NCBI RefSeq assembly: GCF_000013745.1
Contig: NC_007925.1
Span: 4,774,001-4,838,000 of the forward strand
Source: Rhodopseudomonas_A palustris_F
Lineage (GTDB): Bacteria; Pseudomonadota; Alphaproteobacteria; Rhizobiales; Xanthobacteraceae
DNA: 64,000 nt
Direction of reading: 5' to 3'
Part shown: piece by piece, positions 8,843 to 16,590 of the stretch
Numbering within the stretch: position 1 is the first letter of the stretch
How the letters are laid out: each line of letters starts with the position of its first letter
The notes under the pieces: generated by a model
Seen by the model: the letters and a program-made list of their open reading frames with translations, nothing else
Databases searched by the model: none
What the model was told of the DNA's origin: nothing
Position numbers and translations under genes: made by a program

Positions 8843-9356
8843 GCAAGCGGTCGACGGGTCAGCAGGTAGCCCGGATCAGCGCAGCGACATCCGGGATGAG
8901 CACGAAGGCCCGTGGCCCCGGATATCGCTGCGCTCATCCGGGCTACACTCGCTGAAGTTTTCCGCCGGCGGCTTTCGCGATTTCACCCGCATCGCAGCCT
9001 CCGATCCGACGATGTGGCGCGACGTGTTCTTGAACAACAAGGACGCGGTTCTGGAAATGCTCGGCGAATTCCAGGAGGATCTGTCGAAACTGACCCGGGC
9101 GATCCGCCGCGGCGACGGCGACGCTCTGTACGAGCACTTCGCCCGCACCCGCACTATCCGCCGCGGCATCGTCGACATCGGCCAGGACGAAGCCCTGCCC
9201 GACTTCGGTCGTCCCAAGGCGGCGCTGGCCAAGAAGGCGGCGGAGTAAGCAAGCGGTCGACGGGTCAGCAGGTAGCCCGGATCAGCGCAGCGACATCCGG
9301 GATGAGCACGAAGGCCCGTGGCCCCGGATATCGCTGCGCTCATCCGGGCTACACTC
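8545..9356. repeat. Exact 406-bp tandem duplication covering the tyrC 3' end
   Basis: Bases 8545-8950 and 8951-9356 look identical, with the four bases GCTG at each of the three boundaries. Each unit holds the last third of tyrC and a TAGCCCGGAT...ATCCGGGCTA palindrome (about 8867-8947 and 9273-9353). GCTG microhomology suggests slippage or illegitimate recombination, and the lack of divergence suggests a young event. Confidence 0.93.
8951..9248 (+). pseudogene. Duplicated 3' fragment of tyrC
   Basis: The second copy of the duplication encodes the C-terminal part of prephenate dehydrogenase (LKFSAGGFRDF... to KKAAE) with no N-terminal Rossmann domain. An internal ATG at 9012 would allow a 78-residue peptide, but there is no convincing ribosome binding site and the piece cannot be enzymatic. 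It is best read as a by-product of the tandem duplication. Confidence 0.85.
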
Positions 9357-9362
9357 GCTGCG

Positions 9363-10065
9363 CGACGATGCGGTCGCCCCGGCCTGTGGCAGCGCCACGC
9401 TTGCGGCCATCCTTCGAGACGCCCGGCTGCGCGCTGCGCGCTTTGCCGGGCTCCTCAGGATGACGCTGATTGGGTTGCTGACGATCCAAAGCCCAGAGTC
9501 GTCATCCTGAGCGTCGTCATCCTGAGGCGCCCGAGCGCAGCGAGGGCCTCGAAGGATGCGGCTGCGCATCGATGCGGTTGCCCCGGCCTGTGGCAGCGCC
9601 ACGCCCGCGGCCATCCTTCGAGACGCCCGGCTGCGCGCTGCGCGCTTTGCCGGGCTCCTCAGGATGACGCTGATTGCGAGCTGATGATCCATGCCCAGAT
9701 CCATGCCCAGAGTCGTCATCCTGAGGTGCCCGAGCGCAGCGAGGGCCTCGAAGGATGCGGCTGCGCGACGATGCGCTCGCCCCGGCCTGTGGCAGCGCCA
9801 CGCCCGCGGCCATCCTTCGAGACGCCCGGCGTCGCGCTGCGCGCTTTGCCGGGCTCCTCAGGATGACGCTGATTGCGAGCTGATGATCCATGCCCAGATC
9901 CATGCCCACAGTCGTCATCCTGAGGTGCCCGAGCGTAGCGAGGGCCTCGAAGGATGCGGCTACGCGACGATGCGCTCGCCCCGGCCTGTGGCAGCGCCAC
10001 GCCCGCGGCCATCCTTCGAGACGCCCGGCGTCGCGCTGCGCGCTTTGCCGGGCTCCTCAGGATGA
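9363..10065. repeat. Four-copy tandem array of 199-204-bp units
   Basis: The landmark CCCCGGCCTG recurs at 9377, 9581, 9780 and 9979, giving periods of 204, 199 and 199 bases. Each unit contains CATCCTTCGAGACGCCCGG...CTCAGGATGAC and its inverse GTCATCCTGAG...CGAAGGATG, so every unit is a large imperfect palindrome. A single related copy lies at 53297-53342. Open frames run through the array in several phases only because the unit is GC-rich; none is supported as a gene. Confidence 0.9.
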
Positions 10066-10141
10066 CGCTGAAATGGGCGGTGATCGCCCGCCGATGCGTG
10101 CAAAATGTCAAACAGCCACGATCAAAAAGTTCTGGATGTGC

Positions 10142-10660
10142 GCCCGCGATCTCGCGGCGCTGAGCGCCCGAGCTTTGCAAGAGTCCCCCTCGAACCAATG
10201 AGGGGGGAGGCGCGCCGCAGGGCGCGGGGGTGGAGCTGTCGCGGTGCTGCGGCTCGCCTCGCAAGGCCAGCCGCGACCGCGCGTCGCCTTGCGGCGCGCC
10301 CTCCTGCGGCGATTATGGGCCCCGGGACCGTGCTTCCGGGGACAGGCGCGATGCACTCCGCACCGCCGATTCCGGCGATCTCTCACCGTTCACCTGTCCC
10401 GCGTCCAGCCAACCAGCAAGTGGCAGAGCCTCGTAGTGGGCCCGGACGGTGGCCTGGGGCCTCCCGGGTCGCGGTTGCGAAGCGCGAGCGCGGGACGCCG
10501 CGTCGACCGATCGGGAGCAAGCTCCCTCTCGGCAGCGATCGGTGGGTTGCCCCACTTCTCGCTCTGTCCCGCAATCTTGACGCCTCGCGAAAGCGCCCCT
10601 CACGGACAGGACGATTAGGAATATAATCTTGATTGAGGATTTGTCAAGCGGGGCTTGCGG
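10142..10660. other. GC-rich noncoding stretch with hairpins
   Basis: No gene is supported. A nested hairpin lies at 10506-10543: ACCGATCG pairs with CGATCGGT, and inside it GGGAG pairs with CTCCC around CAAG. Open frames on both strands are Arg/Pro-rich shadows. The block could be a structured RNA or an old repeat; nothing decides between these. Confidence 0.35.
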
Positions 10661-10700
10661 GGGCACTTGCCGGCCGCTTATCTGTAGATACAATAATTAG

Positions 10701-10801
10701 ATGAAAATCACTTACGATCCGACGCGCGGCATGTCATCTCGATGAGGAAAGCCAATGACCGGGAAAAAGCGCGCTTCGGGCAGCGACTTGAAGAAAGTTG
10801 A
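10701..10801 (+). pseudogene. brnT: Collapsed brnT toxin gene
   Basis: The ATG at 10701 opens with MKITYDPTR, the classic BrnT N-terminus, but the frame stops after 14 codons. In another frame, bases 10727-10801 encode RHVISMRKANDREKARFGQR and then LEES before a stop, which is the classic BrnT C-terminus overlapping the brnA start. The middle of the toxin (roughly 60 residues of a family about 90 long) is missing and the two ends are out of frame. The toxin is therefore dead while its antitoxin partner remains. Confidence 0.8.
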
Positions 10802-11069
10802 TGCCCACGTCATCCAGCCGGAGGAATACGACGAAATCCCCGAACTGACGGAGGAGTTTTTCGCCCGTGCGGATTTGTATCACGGCGGCAAACTGGTCCA
10901 GCGCGGCCGGCCGAAATCCGACGCCCCCAAGCAACTGGTATCGCTGCGGCTCGACGCCGAGGTGCTGCGCTGGTTCAAGGCCACCGGCGCCGGCTATCAG
11001 GCGCGGATGGGCGAGGTGCTGAAGTCGCACATGACAAGGAAGAAGAAGGCGGAGAAGAAGGCAGGGTGA
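10755..11069 (+). CDS. brnA: BrnA-family antitoxin
   Basis: Ribbon-helix-helix type antitoxin that normally neutralises BrnT ribonuclease and represses the brnTA promoter. The 104-residue product has the family block ELTEEFFARAD, then RGRPKSDAPK and SLRLDAEVLRWFKATGAGYQARMGEVLK, and ends in a Lys-rich tail. The start lies inside the remains of brnT, the usual overlapping arrangement. Because brnT is collapsed here, BrnA is an orphan. It may still act as a DNA-binding regulator or protect against another BrnT (inference). Confidence 0.85.
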   Translation: MTGKKRASGSDLKKVDAHVIQPEEYDEIPELTEEFFARADLYHGGKLVQRGRPKSDAPKQLVSLRLDAEVLRWFKATGAGYQARMGEVLKSHMTRKKKAEKKAG

Positions 11070-11094
11070 CGTGGCTCGGAGGGGGAGCCCGGGC

Positions 11095-11160
11095 GCCCCT
11101 GCGTCGCAACCCACCGATCACAGAAAGGGCCCTGGGTCCGGTAGGTTACGCGCTCCGCGC
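11095..11160. repeat. Dispersed repeat, CAACCCACCGATCACAG family
   Basis: A noncoding block with ACCCACCGATCACAGA and GGTTACGCGCTCCGCG. A diverged copy lies at 13193-13275. The surrounding gap 11070-11339 holds no supported gene. Confidence 0.5.
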
Positions 11161-11339
11161 CAACCCGCCGGACGCGCTGTTCGACTGCGTCATTCGCTTT
11201 GGTCATGACGCCTTCGGAGCGAAACAGTCACCTCAATGAAGCTGTTCTGCGAACTGGGTGGGCCGGGAAATTGCTGCTTGCAAGGATTTGTTCGACGTCA
11301 TACCTGCCCCGATCGAGCCGCGAACGAGAAGGACAAAAG

Positions 11340-12233
11340 ATGCGGGGTAGGAGACGTCTGATTGTTACCGGAAGCAGTGGGCGCATTGGTCGGACCATCG
11401 CAGCCGCGGCGGCCAAGTCCTATGCGGTCACAGGTGTCGATATCGTTCCGTCCGAGACCACGGACATTGTTGCGGATGTTACCGACTACGAGAAACTTGT
11501 GAGGGCGTTTGACGGGGCCTCTGCACTGATCCACAGTGCCGGGCTGCATGCACCTCATGTAGGCCTGTTCTCCGAACACGAATTTCGCAGGGTGAATGTA
11601 ACGGGCACCGCGACGATCATTAGGGCGGCGCTTACGACGGGCGTTCGCCATATGATCTTCACGAGTACAACTGCGGTTTTCGGCGTGAGGCAGGACGTCG
11701 TCGGCGATGCCGAATGGATCGACGACATGTCACAGCCACATCCGCGAACGATCTATCACCATACGAAACTGGAGGCCGAAGCGCATCTTGCCGCCGTGGC
11801 AGGCCCTCAGTTGAAGGTCACGGTGTTGCGTCTAGGGCGTTGTTTTCCTGAGGCGGTGAACCTGATGGCGCTCTATCGTCTCTACCGCGGGATCGATGAG
11901 CGCGACGCGGCTGTTGCCCATCTGCGAGCGCTCGATGCGGATGGGCCACATCTCGCCACGCACATCGTTTCCGGTACGACGCCGTTCTTGCGTGAGGATC
12001 GGGAACTATTGGGGGTTGACGCCCCGACAGCGATCAGGCTGCGGTGTCCGGCTCTTGCTCAAGAATTTTCGACACACGGTTGGGCATTTCCTCAAGCGAT
12101 TGATCGAGTCTACGACAACGCCGGTGCCTGTGCCGCGTTGAATTGGCATCCCCAATTCGGCTTCGAGCACGTCCTAGCGGCATTCCATAGCGGTTGCCAA
12201 AGCGTTTTGCCTCCGATATCGGTTCCGCAGTAA
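11340..12233 (+). CDS. NAD(P)-dependent epimerase/dehydratase (extended SDR)
   Basis: Rossmann-fold oxidoreductase or epimerase; substrate unknown. The 297-residue product has the cofactor motif GSSGRIG near the N-terminus, the acidic VDIV and DVTD segments, STTAVFG, and the catalytic YHHTK. The ATG at 11340 is preceded by GAGAAGGA and starts right before the Rossmann strand, so the upstream start at 11199 is rejected. GC and codon use look slightly lower than in neighbouring core genes, and it sits among repeats and a toxin-antitoxin relic, which hints at transfer (inference). Confidence 0.82.
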   Translation: MRGRRRLIVTGSSGRIGRTIAAAAAKSYAVTGVDIVPSETTDIVADVTDYEKLVRAFDGASALIHSAGLHAPHVGLFSEHEFRRVNVTGTATIIRAALTTGVRHMIFTSTTAVFGVRQDVVGDAEWIDDMSQPHPRTIYHHTKLEAEAHLAAVAGPQLKVTVLRLGRCFPEAVNLMALYRLYRGIDERDAAVAHLRALDADGPHLATHIVSGTTPFLREDRELLGVDAPTAIRLRCPALAQEFSTHGWAFPQAIDRVYDNAGACAALNWHPQFGFEHVLAAFHSGCQSVLPPISVPQ

Positions 12234-12304
12234 TACCAAAGGGCATTGTCCCTGGCTCCCGCGGGATTGAACCAAGCCGGCGAGATATCTGGCCGAGAGG
12301 CGGG

Positions 12305-12343
12305 TGTTGTTTGCTCCCGGATATCGCTGCGCTCATCCGGGCT
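12305..12343. repeat. Half copy of the CCCGGAT palindrome family
   Basis: CTCCCGGATATCGCTGCGCTCATCCGGGCT matches the right arm of the elements at 8867-8947 and 13575-13693; the left arm is missing. Confidence 0.55.
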
Positions 12344-12390
12344 CCGCGACACCCACCTCGCGCGCTACCTGCGTCACTCCAGCGCGATGA

Positions 12391-13032
12391 TTACGCACGC
12401 CTGCTGCCGAGATCCTGCAATATCGGCAGATCCCTTTGCTCAGGCAGATGGAACGACTGGCCAGCCGCAATTGCCTCCCAAATGTCCGCCAATTCGGCGA
12501 TCGATTGCTTCGGCAGGATTCTCTTCATCACCTCTTGCAGCGCCTCCCGACGCGGCCAGCGCATCAGGCCTTTCGTCGCCTCATCGGCCTCACGCAGACT
12601 GCGGGCCACCAAACGCGCCGAGTGGCGCAAATTCCAAATACATGCCGCGGCTGATTCATCGGAGCTATCGGTGGGACCTACCGCCCCACGACGCGCATCG
12701 CGGGCTCCCTTCATGAAGGTGTAGCACGCCACCACATGACCGACCGTGTCCGCACGAAACAGGCCGAGGTTTTCCGCATTGGCTTTGAACAGGGTGAAAT
12801 AGTCCTCCTCGCTGGAATAGGCGATTTTCTTCGGGAGATCCCTGATCGCCGCGTCAAAATTATCCCGAAGCTCCATCTCCTCGATGACAGCCACAAAAGA
12901 ACAGATCTCGACAAAGAGAATTTGTCGCAACGAATCGAACTTATACAATTCCACAGCGACCCAGCCGATCAGGCTAAGGACGCCTCCAATCAACAGAGCA
13001 TAAATCGCCGTTGAAATTGAGTGTGGGTCCAT
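12391..13032 (-). CDS. Hypothetical protein with one N-terminal membrane helix
   Basis: I do not recognise this 213-residue protein. An N-terminal hydrophobic segment (about residues 7-27, IYALLIGGVLSLIGWVAVEL) would anchor it in the inner membrane. The remainder is charged and mostly helical, with EEMELRDNFDAAIRDL and a Trp/Arg-rich C-terminal part. The ATG at 13032 is chosen because GGAGG lies six bases upstream; 13044 is an alternative. Lower GC than the flanks, and flanking repeats, suggest accessory DNA. No functional partner is evident. Confidence 0.6.
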   Translation of the reverse strand: MDPHSISTAIYALLIGGVLSLIGWVAVELYKFDSLRQILFVEICSFVAVIEEMELRDNFDAAIRDLPKKIAYSSEEDYFTLFKANAENLGLFRADTVGHVVACYTFMKGARDARRGAVGPTDSSDESAAACIWNLRHSARLVARSLREADEATKGLMRWPRREALQEVMKRILPKQSIAELADIWEAIAAGQSFHLPEQRDLPILQDLGSRRA

Positions 13033-13192
13033 AGCATCCTCCATCAACGATGGTACGAAACCGCGCTTTGCAGCGACAATTTACTCTAAAGCAAGTAACA
13101 CCTTTCTCCTGTACAATTTTGCACAGCCGCGGTTTCAAAGATCGAATTCGAAGCTCAATTGCGCTAAGTATCATGTTACTGTGGTCAGAGCC

Positions 13193-13275
13193 CGCAGGGT
13201 GGGTGGGGCGCCCTGGCGCCGTAACCCCACCGATCACAGAGAGCGCCCTCGACCCGGTGGATTACGCGCTGCGCG
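13193..13275. repeat. Dispersed repeat, CCACCGATCACAG family
   Basis: Second copy of the block at 11095-11160, here with GGGTGGGGCGCCCTGGCGCC ahead of the shared core and GGATTACGCGCTGCGCG at its end. Confidence 0.5.
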
Positions 13276-13322
13276 TGAGAGCGTTTTCGGTCAGGATTGC
13301 ATCATCCAACCAAAATGTCGTC

Positions 13323-13434
13323 GTCATTCCGGATTGCGAGTTCGAAGAACGAGCAAGTCCGGAATCCATACTCCCTGCGGTGGTTATGGATTCCGGGCTC
13401 ACTCGCAGCGAAGCTGCTCGTGCCCCGGGATGAC
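13323..13434. repeat. Dispersed palindromic repeat GTCATTCCGG...GGGATGAC (copy 1)
   Basis: About 112 bases with complementary ends (GTCATTCCGG and CCCCGGGATGAC) and an inner pair GGAATCCATA / TATGGATTCC. Further copies lie at 22660-22780, 28549-28673, 31602-31714, 49592-49704 and 56440-56552. All lie between genes. Confidence 0.85.
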
Positions 13435-13504
13435 GGCCCGGGACTCTTGAACCGCATCAATCCTAACCGAAAATGCTCTAGCCCACCCTAAAAAGAACTA
13501 CAGA

Positions 13505-13575
13505 TTACTTGGCTTCCTCGCCGTGCCCGCCGCGGAGCTGCCGCGGCGCTCCCTCGTCAAACGCGGCGAGCGCTG
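13505..13575 (-). pseudogene. Remnant of a second Uma2 gene (C-terminal end)
   Basis: On the minus strand this stretch reads ALAAFDEGAPRQL...GEEAK and a stop. It aligns with the end of the intact Uma2 gene just beyond it (ALAALYEGTPLMP...GGETK). Everything upstream is lost, replaced by a palindromic repeat, so it is a scrap of a paralogous or duplicated gene. Confidence 0.55.
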
Positions 13576-13780
13576 TAGCCCGGATGAGCGCAGCGAAATC
13601 CGGGGGCTCTACTGGAGGTGCATGGGCATGGGCATCTTGCCGATAGACGAGGCGCTATTGTCTCCCGGATATCGCTGCGCTCATCCGGGCTACTCCTGCT
13701 ACTACTCCTGCTACGACACCAGAAGACTGCGGCGCTTTCCGCCGCGAAACGGTGGGCACGCTTCGCTTTGCCCACCCTAC
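13575..13780. repeat. Palindromic repeats (CCCGGAT family and GTGGGC...GCCCAC)
   Basis: TAGCCCGGATGAGCGCAGCG (13577 on) pairs at a distance with CGCTGCGCTCATCCGGGCTA ending near 13693. A second small palindrome, GTGGGCACGCTTCGCTTTGCCCAC, lies near 13751-13774. No coding signal is seen between 13576 and 13797. Confidence 0.7.
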
Positions 13781-13797
13781 AAGCTACCCGCTCCGTG

Positions 13798-14433
13798 CTA
13801 CTTAGTTTCCCCGCCCCGTTCGCGTCGCGGCATCAGCGGCGTGCCCTCGTAAAGCGCGGCGAGCGCGCAACGGAGCCCGAATGCCGGTAGTCGCAATTCG
13901 GCTTCGGGGCCGTTGAGCAATGCCGCCCTCCAGCCGTCCTTTGACCTGATATCGACCGCAACCTCGATGCGGTCCTGCTCGACGATCAGCACCGCCTCGC
14001 ACGGCGGATGGGCCCGATAGATCTCGCGCTTGACGTCGATCCAGCGGCCGCCGGTGCCCGGCACCGGCAATTCGTCGGTTTCCGAAACGATCTCGGCCAA
14101 CAGATAGCAATGCTCGACAAAACGCTGACCGGCGGCGTAGTCGGCGTCGATCACGCCGACATCGGGCTCCGGGCGATAGGCAATCGAGCCAAGATCGATG
14201 CCGGGGCGCTGGGTGGCAAGCCGCGACCGATCGAAACGACCGAGTGCGTCGGTCAACAGCCATTCGAGATTGCTGGCGATCCGATTATGCGCGATCGTCG
14301 CTGGCGTCATCATCATCGGAACACCAGAAATCAGTTCCCACCGCTCGTGGTCGGGACGCCGGTCCTGAAACGCCCGGAATTCGGCGACCGACATTCCCCC
14401 GGCCAGCGCACTGTCCGAAATCGCAACTCCCAT
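13798..14433 (-). CDS. Uma2 (DUF820) family endonuclease-like protein
   Basis: PD-(D/E)XK-fold protein of the Uma2 family; the biological role of the family is not established. The 211-residue product shows the family order: an N-terminal MSVAEFRAFQDRRPDHERWELISGVPMM block, the central RPEPDVGVID with the metal-binding Asp, and LLAEIVSETD followed by the DVKREIYRAH lysine region. Met14 is an alternative start. A degraded piece of a second family member lies at 13505-13575. These genes are often present in several copies and mobile. Confidence 0.8.
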   Translation of the reverse strand: MGVAISDSALAGGMSVAEFRAFQDRRPDHERWELISGVPMMMTPATIAHNRIASNLEWLLTDALGRFDRSRLATQRPGIDLGSIAYRPEPDVGVIDADYAAGQRFVEHCYLLAEIVSETDELPVPGTGGRWIDVKREIYRAHPPCEAVLIVEQDRIEVAVDIRSKDGWRAALLNGPEAELRLPAFGLRCALAALYEGTPLMPRRERGGETK

Positions 14434-14538
14434 CGACGCCTCCGCGGGTTCAGAGCTGCCCCGGCCATTGCAACGCCGAAACGACGCAGCGTCCAGCGGA
14501 ATTTTCCCGCGATGAAGCGGCCCCTTCGTCGCGCCCGC

Positions 14539-15519
14539 CTAAAGCCACTTCTTCCACTTGAACAACAGATACGGCACCACCGCGGCGCACAGCATCATGG
14601 CGAGCGCCATCGGGTAGCCGTGCTCCCATTGCAATTCCGGCATCAGCCGGAAATTCATGCCGTAGACCGAGGCGATCAGGGTGGGCGGCATCAGCACCAC
14701 CGCCATCACCGAGAACAGCTTGATGATGTTGTTCTGCTCGAGGTTGACCACGCCCAGCATCGCATCCAGCACGAAGGTGATCTTGTTCGACAGATAGGAA
14801 GCGTGGTCGCTCAAGGAGCCGACGTCGCGCTGCATGGTCTTGAGCTGCGCGCGCATCTCCTTCGACCATTTGACGTCCTCGGTCTCGGCGGTGACGAAGG
14901 TGACGAGCCGGCCGATCGAGACCAGGCTTTCGCGCACCTTCGAGGTCAGATCGCCCTTGCGGCCGATCGCGATCAGGATGTCGGAATAGCGCTTGGCGTG
15001 GCCGGTGCGCAGCGAGGCGTCGGGCTCGAAAATGTCGCGGCTGACCTGGTCGATGTCGGCGCCGACCCGCTCCAGAATGTCGGCGCAGCGGTCGATCACC
15101 GCGTCGAGCAATTCCAACAGCACCATGGCGCCGTTGGTGCCCGGGGCGACGCCGCGCGCCAGCTTGTTTTCCACCAGCAGGAACGGCTTCGGCGCGTCGT
15201 AGCGCACCGTCACCAGCCGCTGGTTGGACAGGATGAAGGTGATCGGGCTGATCCGCGGCGAATTGGTGTCGGCAGCGCAGACCAGCGTCGCGGTCATGTA
15301 ACGGGCGCCGTTCTCGATATAGAGCCGGCTGGAAATCTCGATCTCCTGCATGTCCTCCCGGGTCGGCACCGCCACCCCCGCCAGCCGCTCCACCGCGCGG
15401 TCCTCTTCCGGGGTCGGCTTCTCCAGGTCGATCCAGACCGCGTCGGCGGGCAGTTCGGACAGATCGGAGCCGGCGGATTTTTTCAACGCGGATTGGGACG
15501 GGGAGAAGATCGCGATCAT
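14539..15519 (-). CDS. corA: Magnesium/cobalt transporter CorA family
   Basis: Inner-membrane divalent cation channel. The 326-residue product has the long cytoplasmic N-terminal alpha/beta domain, a helical stalk with many charged residues, and two C-terminal membrane helices. The signature YGMNF follows the first helix and a short KWKKWL tail ends the protein. MIAIFSPSQ at 15519 is chosen over the longer frame because the family starts at this point. It is monocistronic. Confidence 0.92.
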   Translation of the reverse strand: MIAIFSPSQSALKKSAGSDLSELPADAVWIDLEKPTPEEDRAVERLAGVAVPTREDMQEIEISSRLYIENGARYMTATLVCAADTNSPRISPITFILSNQRLVTVRYDAPKPFLLVENKLARGVAPGTNGAMVLLELLDAVIDRCADILERVGADIDQVSRDIFEPDASLRTGHAKRYSDILIAIGRKGDLTSKVRESLVSIGRLVTFVTAETEDVKWSKEMRAQLKTMQRDVGSLSDHASYLSNKITFVLDAMLGVVNLEQNNIIKLFSVMAVVLMPPTLIASVYGMNFRLMPELQWEHGYPMALAMMLCAAVVPYLLFKWKKWL

Positions 15520-15860
15520 AGCAACTCCGAGAACGGGGACGAGCTGGTCGGGCAGGAATCTTGCAGTGCGCAACTCCGCAGCTTTTGGCAAGCCCGCGAC
15601 ATCGGCGCCAGCCCGGCATGCCGCGGCACGATGACGGACGCGTGAACGGCGGCCGGCGAGATTCAGGTTGCTGCCTGCTAATTGATCGGAAGCCTGATTT
15701 TTTGAGACAAAATTGCCACAGCTGCGCGCCGCGTCGCGTCGACGCGATCTAAGCGCTGGAAAGACGGCGGATTTCGGCGATAATCATGGGCATGGAATCG
15801 TGGCTTTGAGGGCCTGTTTTTGGCGCGCTCCGGCGCCGGAATTCGATTGGATCGAGATAG
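15520..15860. other. Divergent intergenic region, nothing recognised
   Basis: This gap separates divergent corA and the L,D-transpeptidase and should hold both promoters. I see no repeat element, RNA structure or supported small gene in it. Confidence 0.4.
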
Positions 15861-16538
15861 ATGGCGACTTTGGGATCGAAACTCGGATTGCTGGCCGCGG
15901 GCCTGCTGCTGTCCGGATGCGTGCAGACCACGACGTATCAAGAGACGTCGCAGAACGTCTTGAAGCCGCGCGACAAGGAATTGCTGGCCAAGGTGTCTTA
16001 CGTCAAGACCCCGGTCGCCGAGCCGTTCCGCCGCGCCATCGTCGACTATCATCGCAAGGAAACGCCGGGCTCGATCGTGGTCGATTCCGACAACCATTAT
16101 CTCTATCTGGTGCAGGACGGCGGCAAGGCGATCCGCTACGGCATCACGGTGGGCGAGGAAGCGATGGCGTGGTCCGGCATCGCCAAGATCGGCAACATGG
16201 CGGAGTGGCCGCCGTGGCACCCGACGCAGAGCGAAATCTCCCGGCTCGGCGTGCCGAAGTTCGTCGCCCCCGGTCCGGACAATCCGATGGGTTCTCGCGC
16301 GCTGTATCTGTATTCGGGCGGCAAGGACACCCTGTTCCGGATTCACGGCACCAACCAGCCGGAATATATCGGCGCGTCGATCTCCTCCGGCTGCATCCGG
16401 TTGACCAATGAAGACGTGATCGACCTCTACAGCCGGGTGAAGCCCGGCGCCGTGGTGGTGGTGCTGGAGCCGAAGCACGGCGACTCGCCGGTGAATTCGA
16501 AACTGGCGCTGCAGGGCAGCGGCACCGGCCCGTTCTGA
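15861..16538 (+). CDS. L,D-transpeptidase (YkuD) lipoprotein
   Basis: Periplasmic enzyme that makes 3-3 peptidoglycan crosslinks or attaches proteins to peptidoglycan. The 225-residue product has a lipoprotein signal ending in LLLSGC (Cys20). The YkuD domain follows, with SIVVDSDNHYLYLV and the catalytic segment HGTNQPEYIGASISSGCIRL, in which the His and the nucleophilic Cys are both present. Length is normal for this subfamily. A strong terminator hairpin lies 55 bases after the stop. Confidence 0.92.
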   Translation: MATLGSKLGLLAAGLLLSGCVQTTTYQETSQNVLKPRDKELLAKVSYVKTPVAEPFRRAIVDYHRKETPGSIVVDSDNHYLYLVQDGGKAIRYGITVGEEAMAWSGIAKIGNMAEWPPWHPTQSEISRLGVPKFVAPGPDNPMGSRALYLYSGGKDTLFRIHGTNQPEYIGASISSGCIRLTNEDVIDLYSRVKPGAVVVVLEPKHGDSPVNSKLALQGSGTGPF

Positions 16539-16590
16539 TCGCGAGCCCTCGCCAAGACGTCAGGCCGCAGGCCTGACGGGCTGTGAGATT

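Noticed and set aside
9012..9248. A real 78-residue gene
   Set aside because: Exact copy of the tyrC C-terminus inside a tandem duplication, with no ribosome binding site.
9363..10065. A CRISPR array
   Set aside because: Units are about 200 bases and nearly identical along their whole length, with no short repeat and unique spacer pattern and no cas genes.
11199..11339. A longer N-terminus for the SDR protein
   Set aside because: The Rossmann motif starts right after the ATG at 11340, which has its own ribosome binding site; the upstream codons show no conserved features.
14008..15645. A 545-residue plus-strand open frame
   Set aside because: Lies opposite Uma2 and corA and is His/Arg/Asp-rich shadow sequence.
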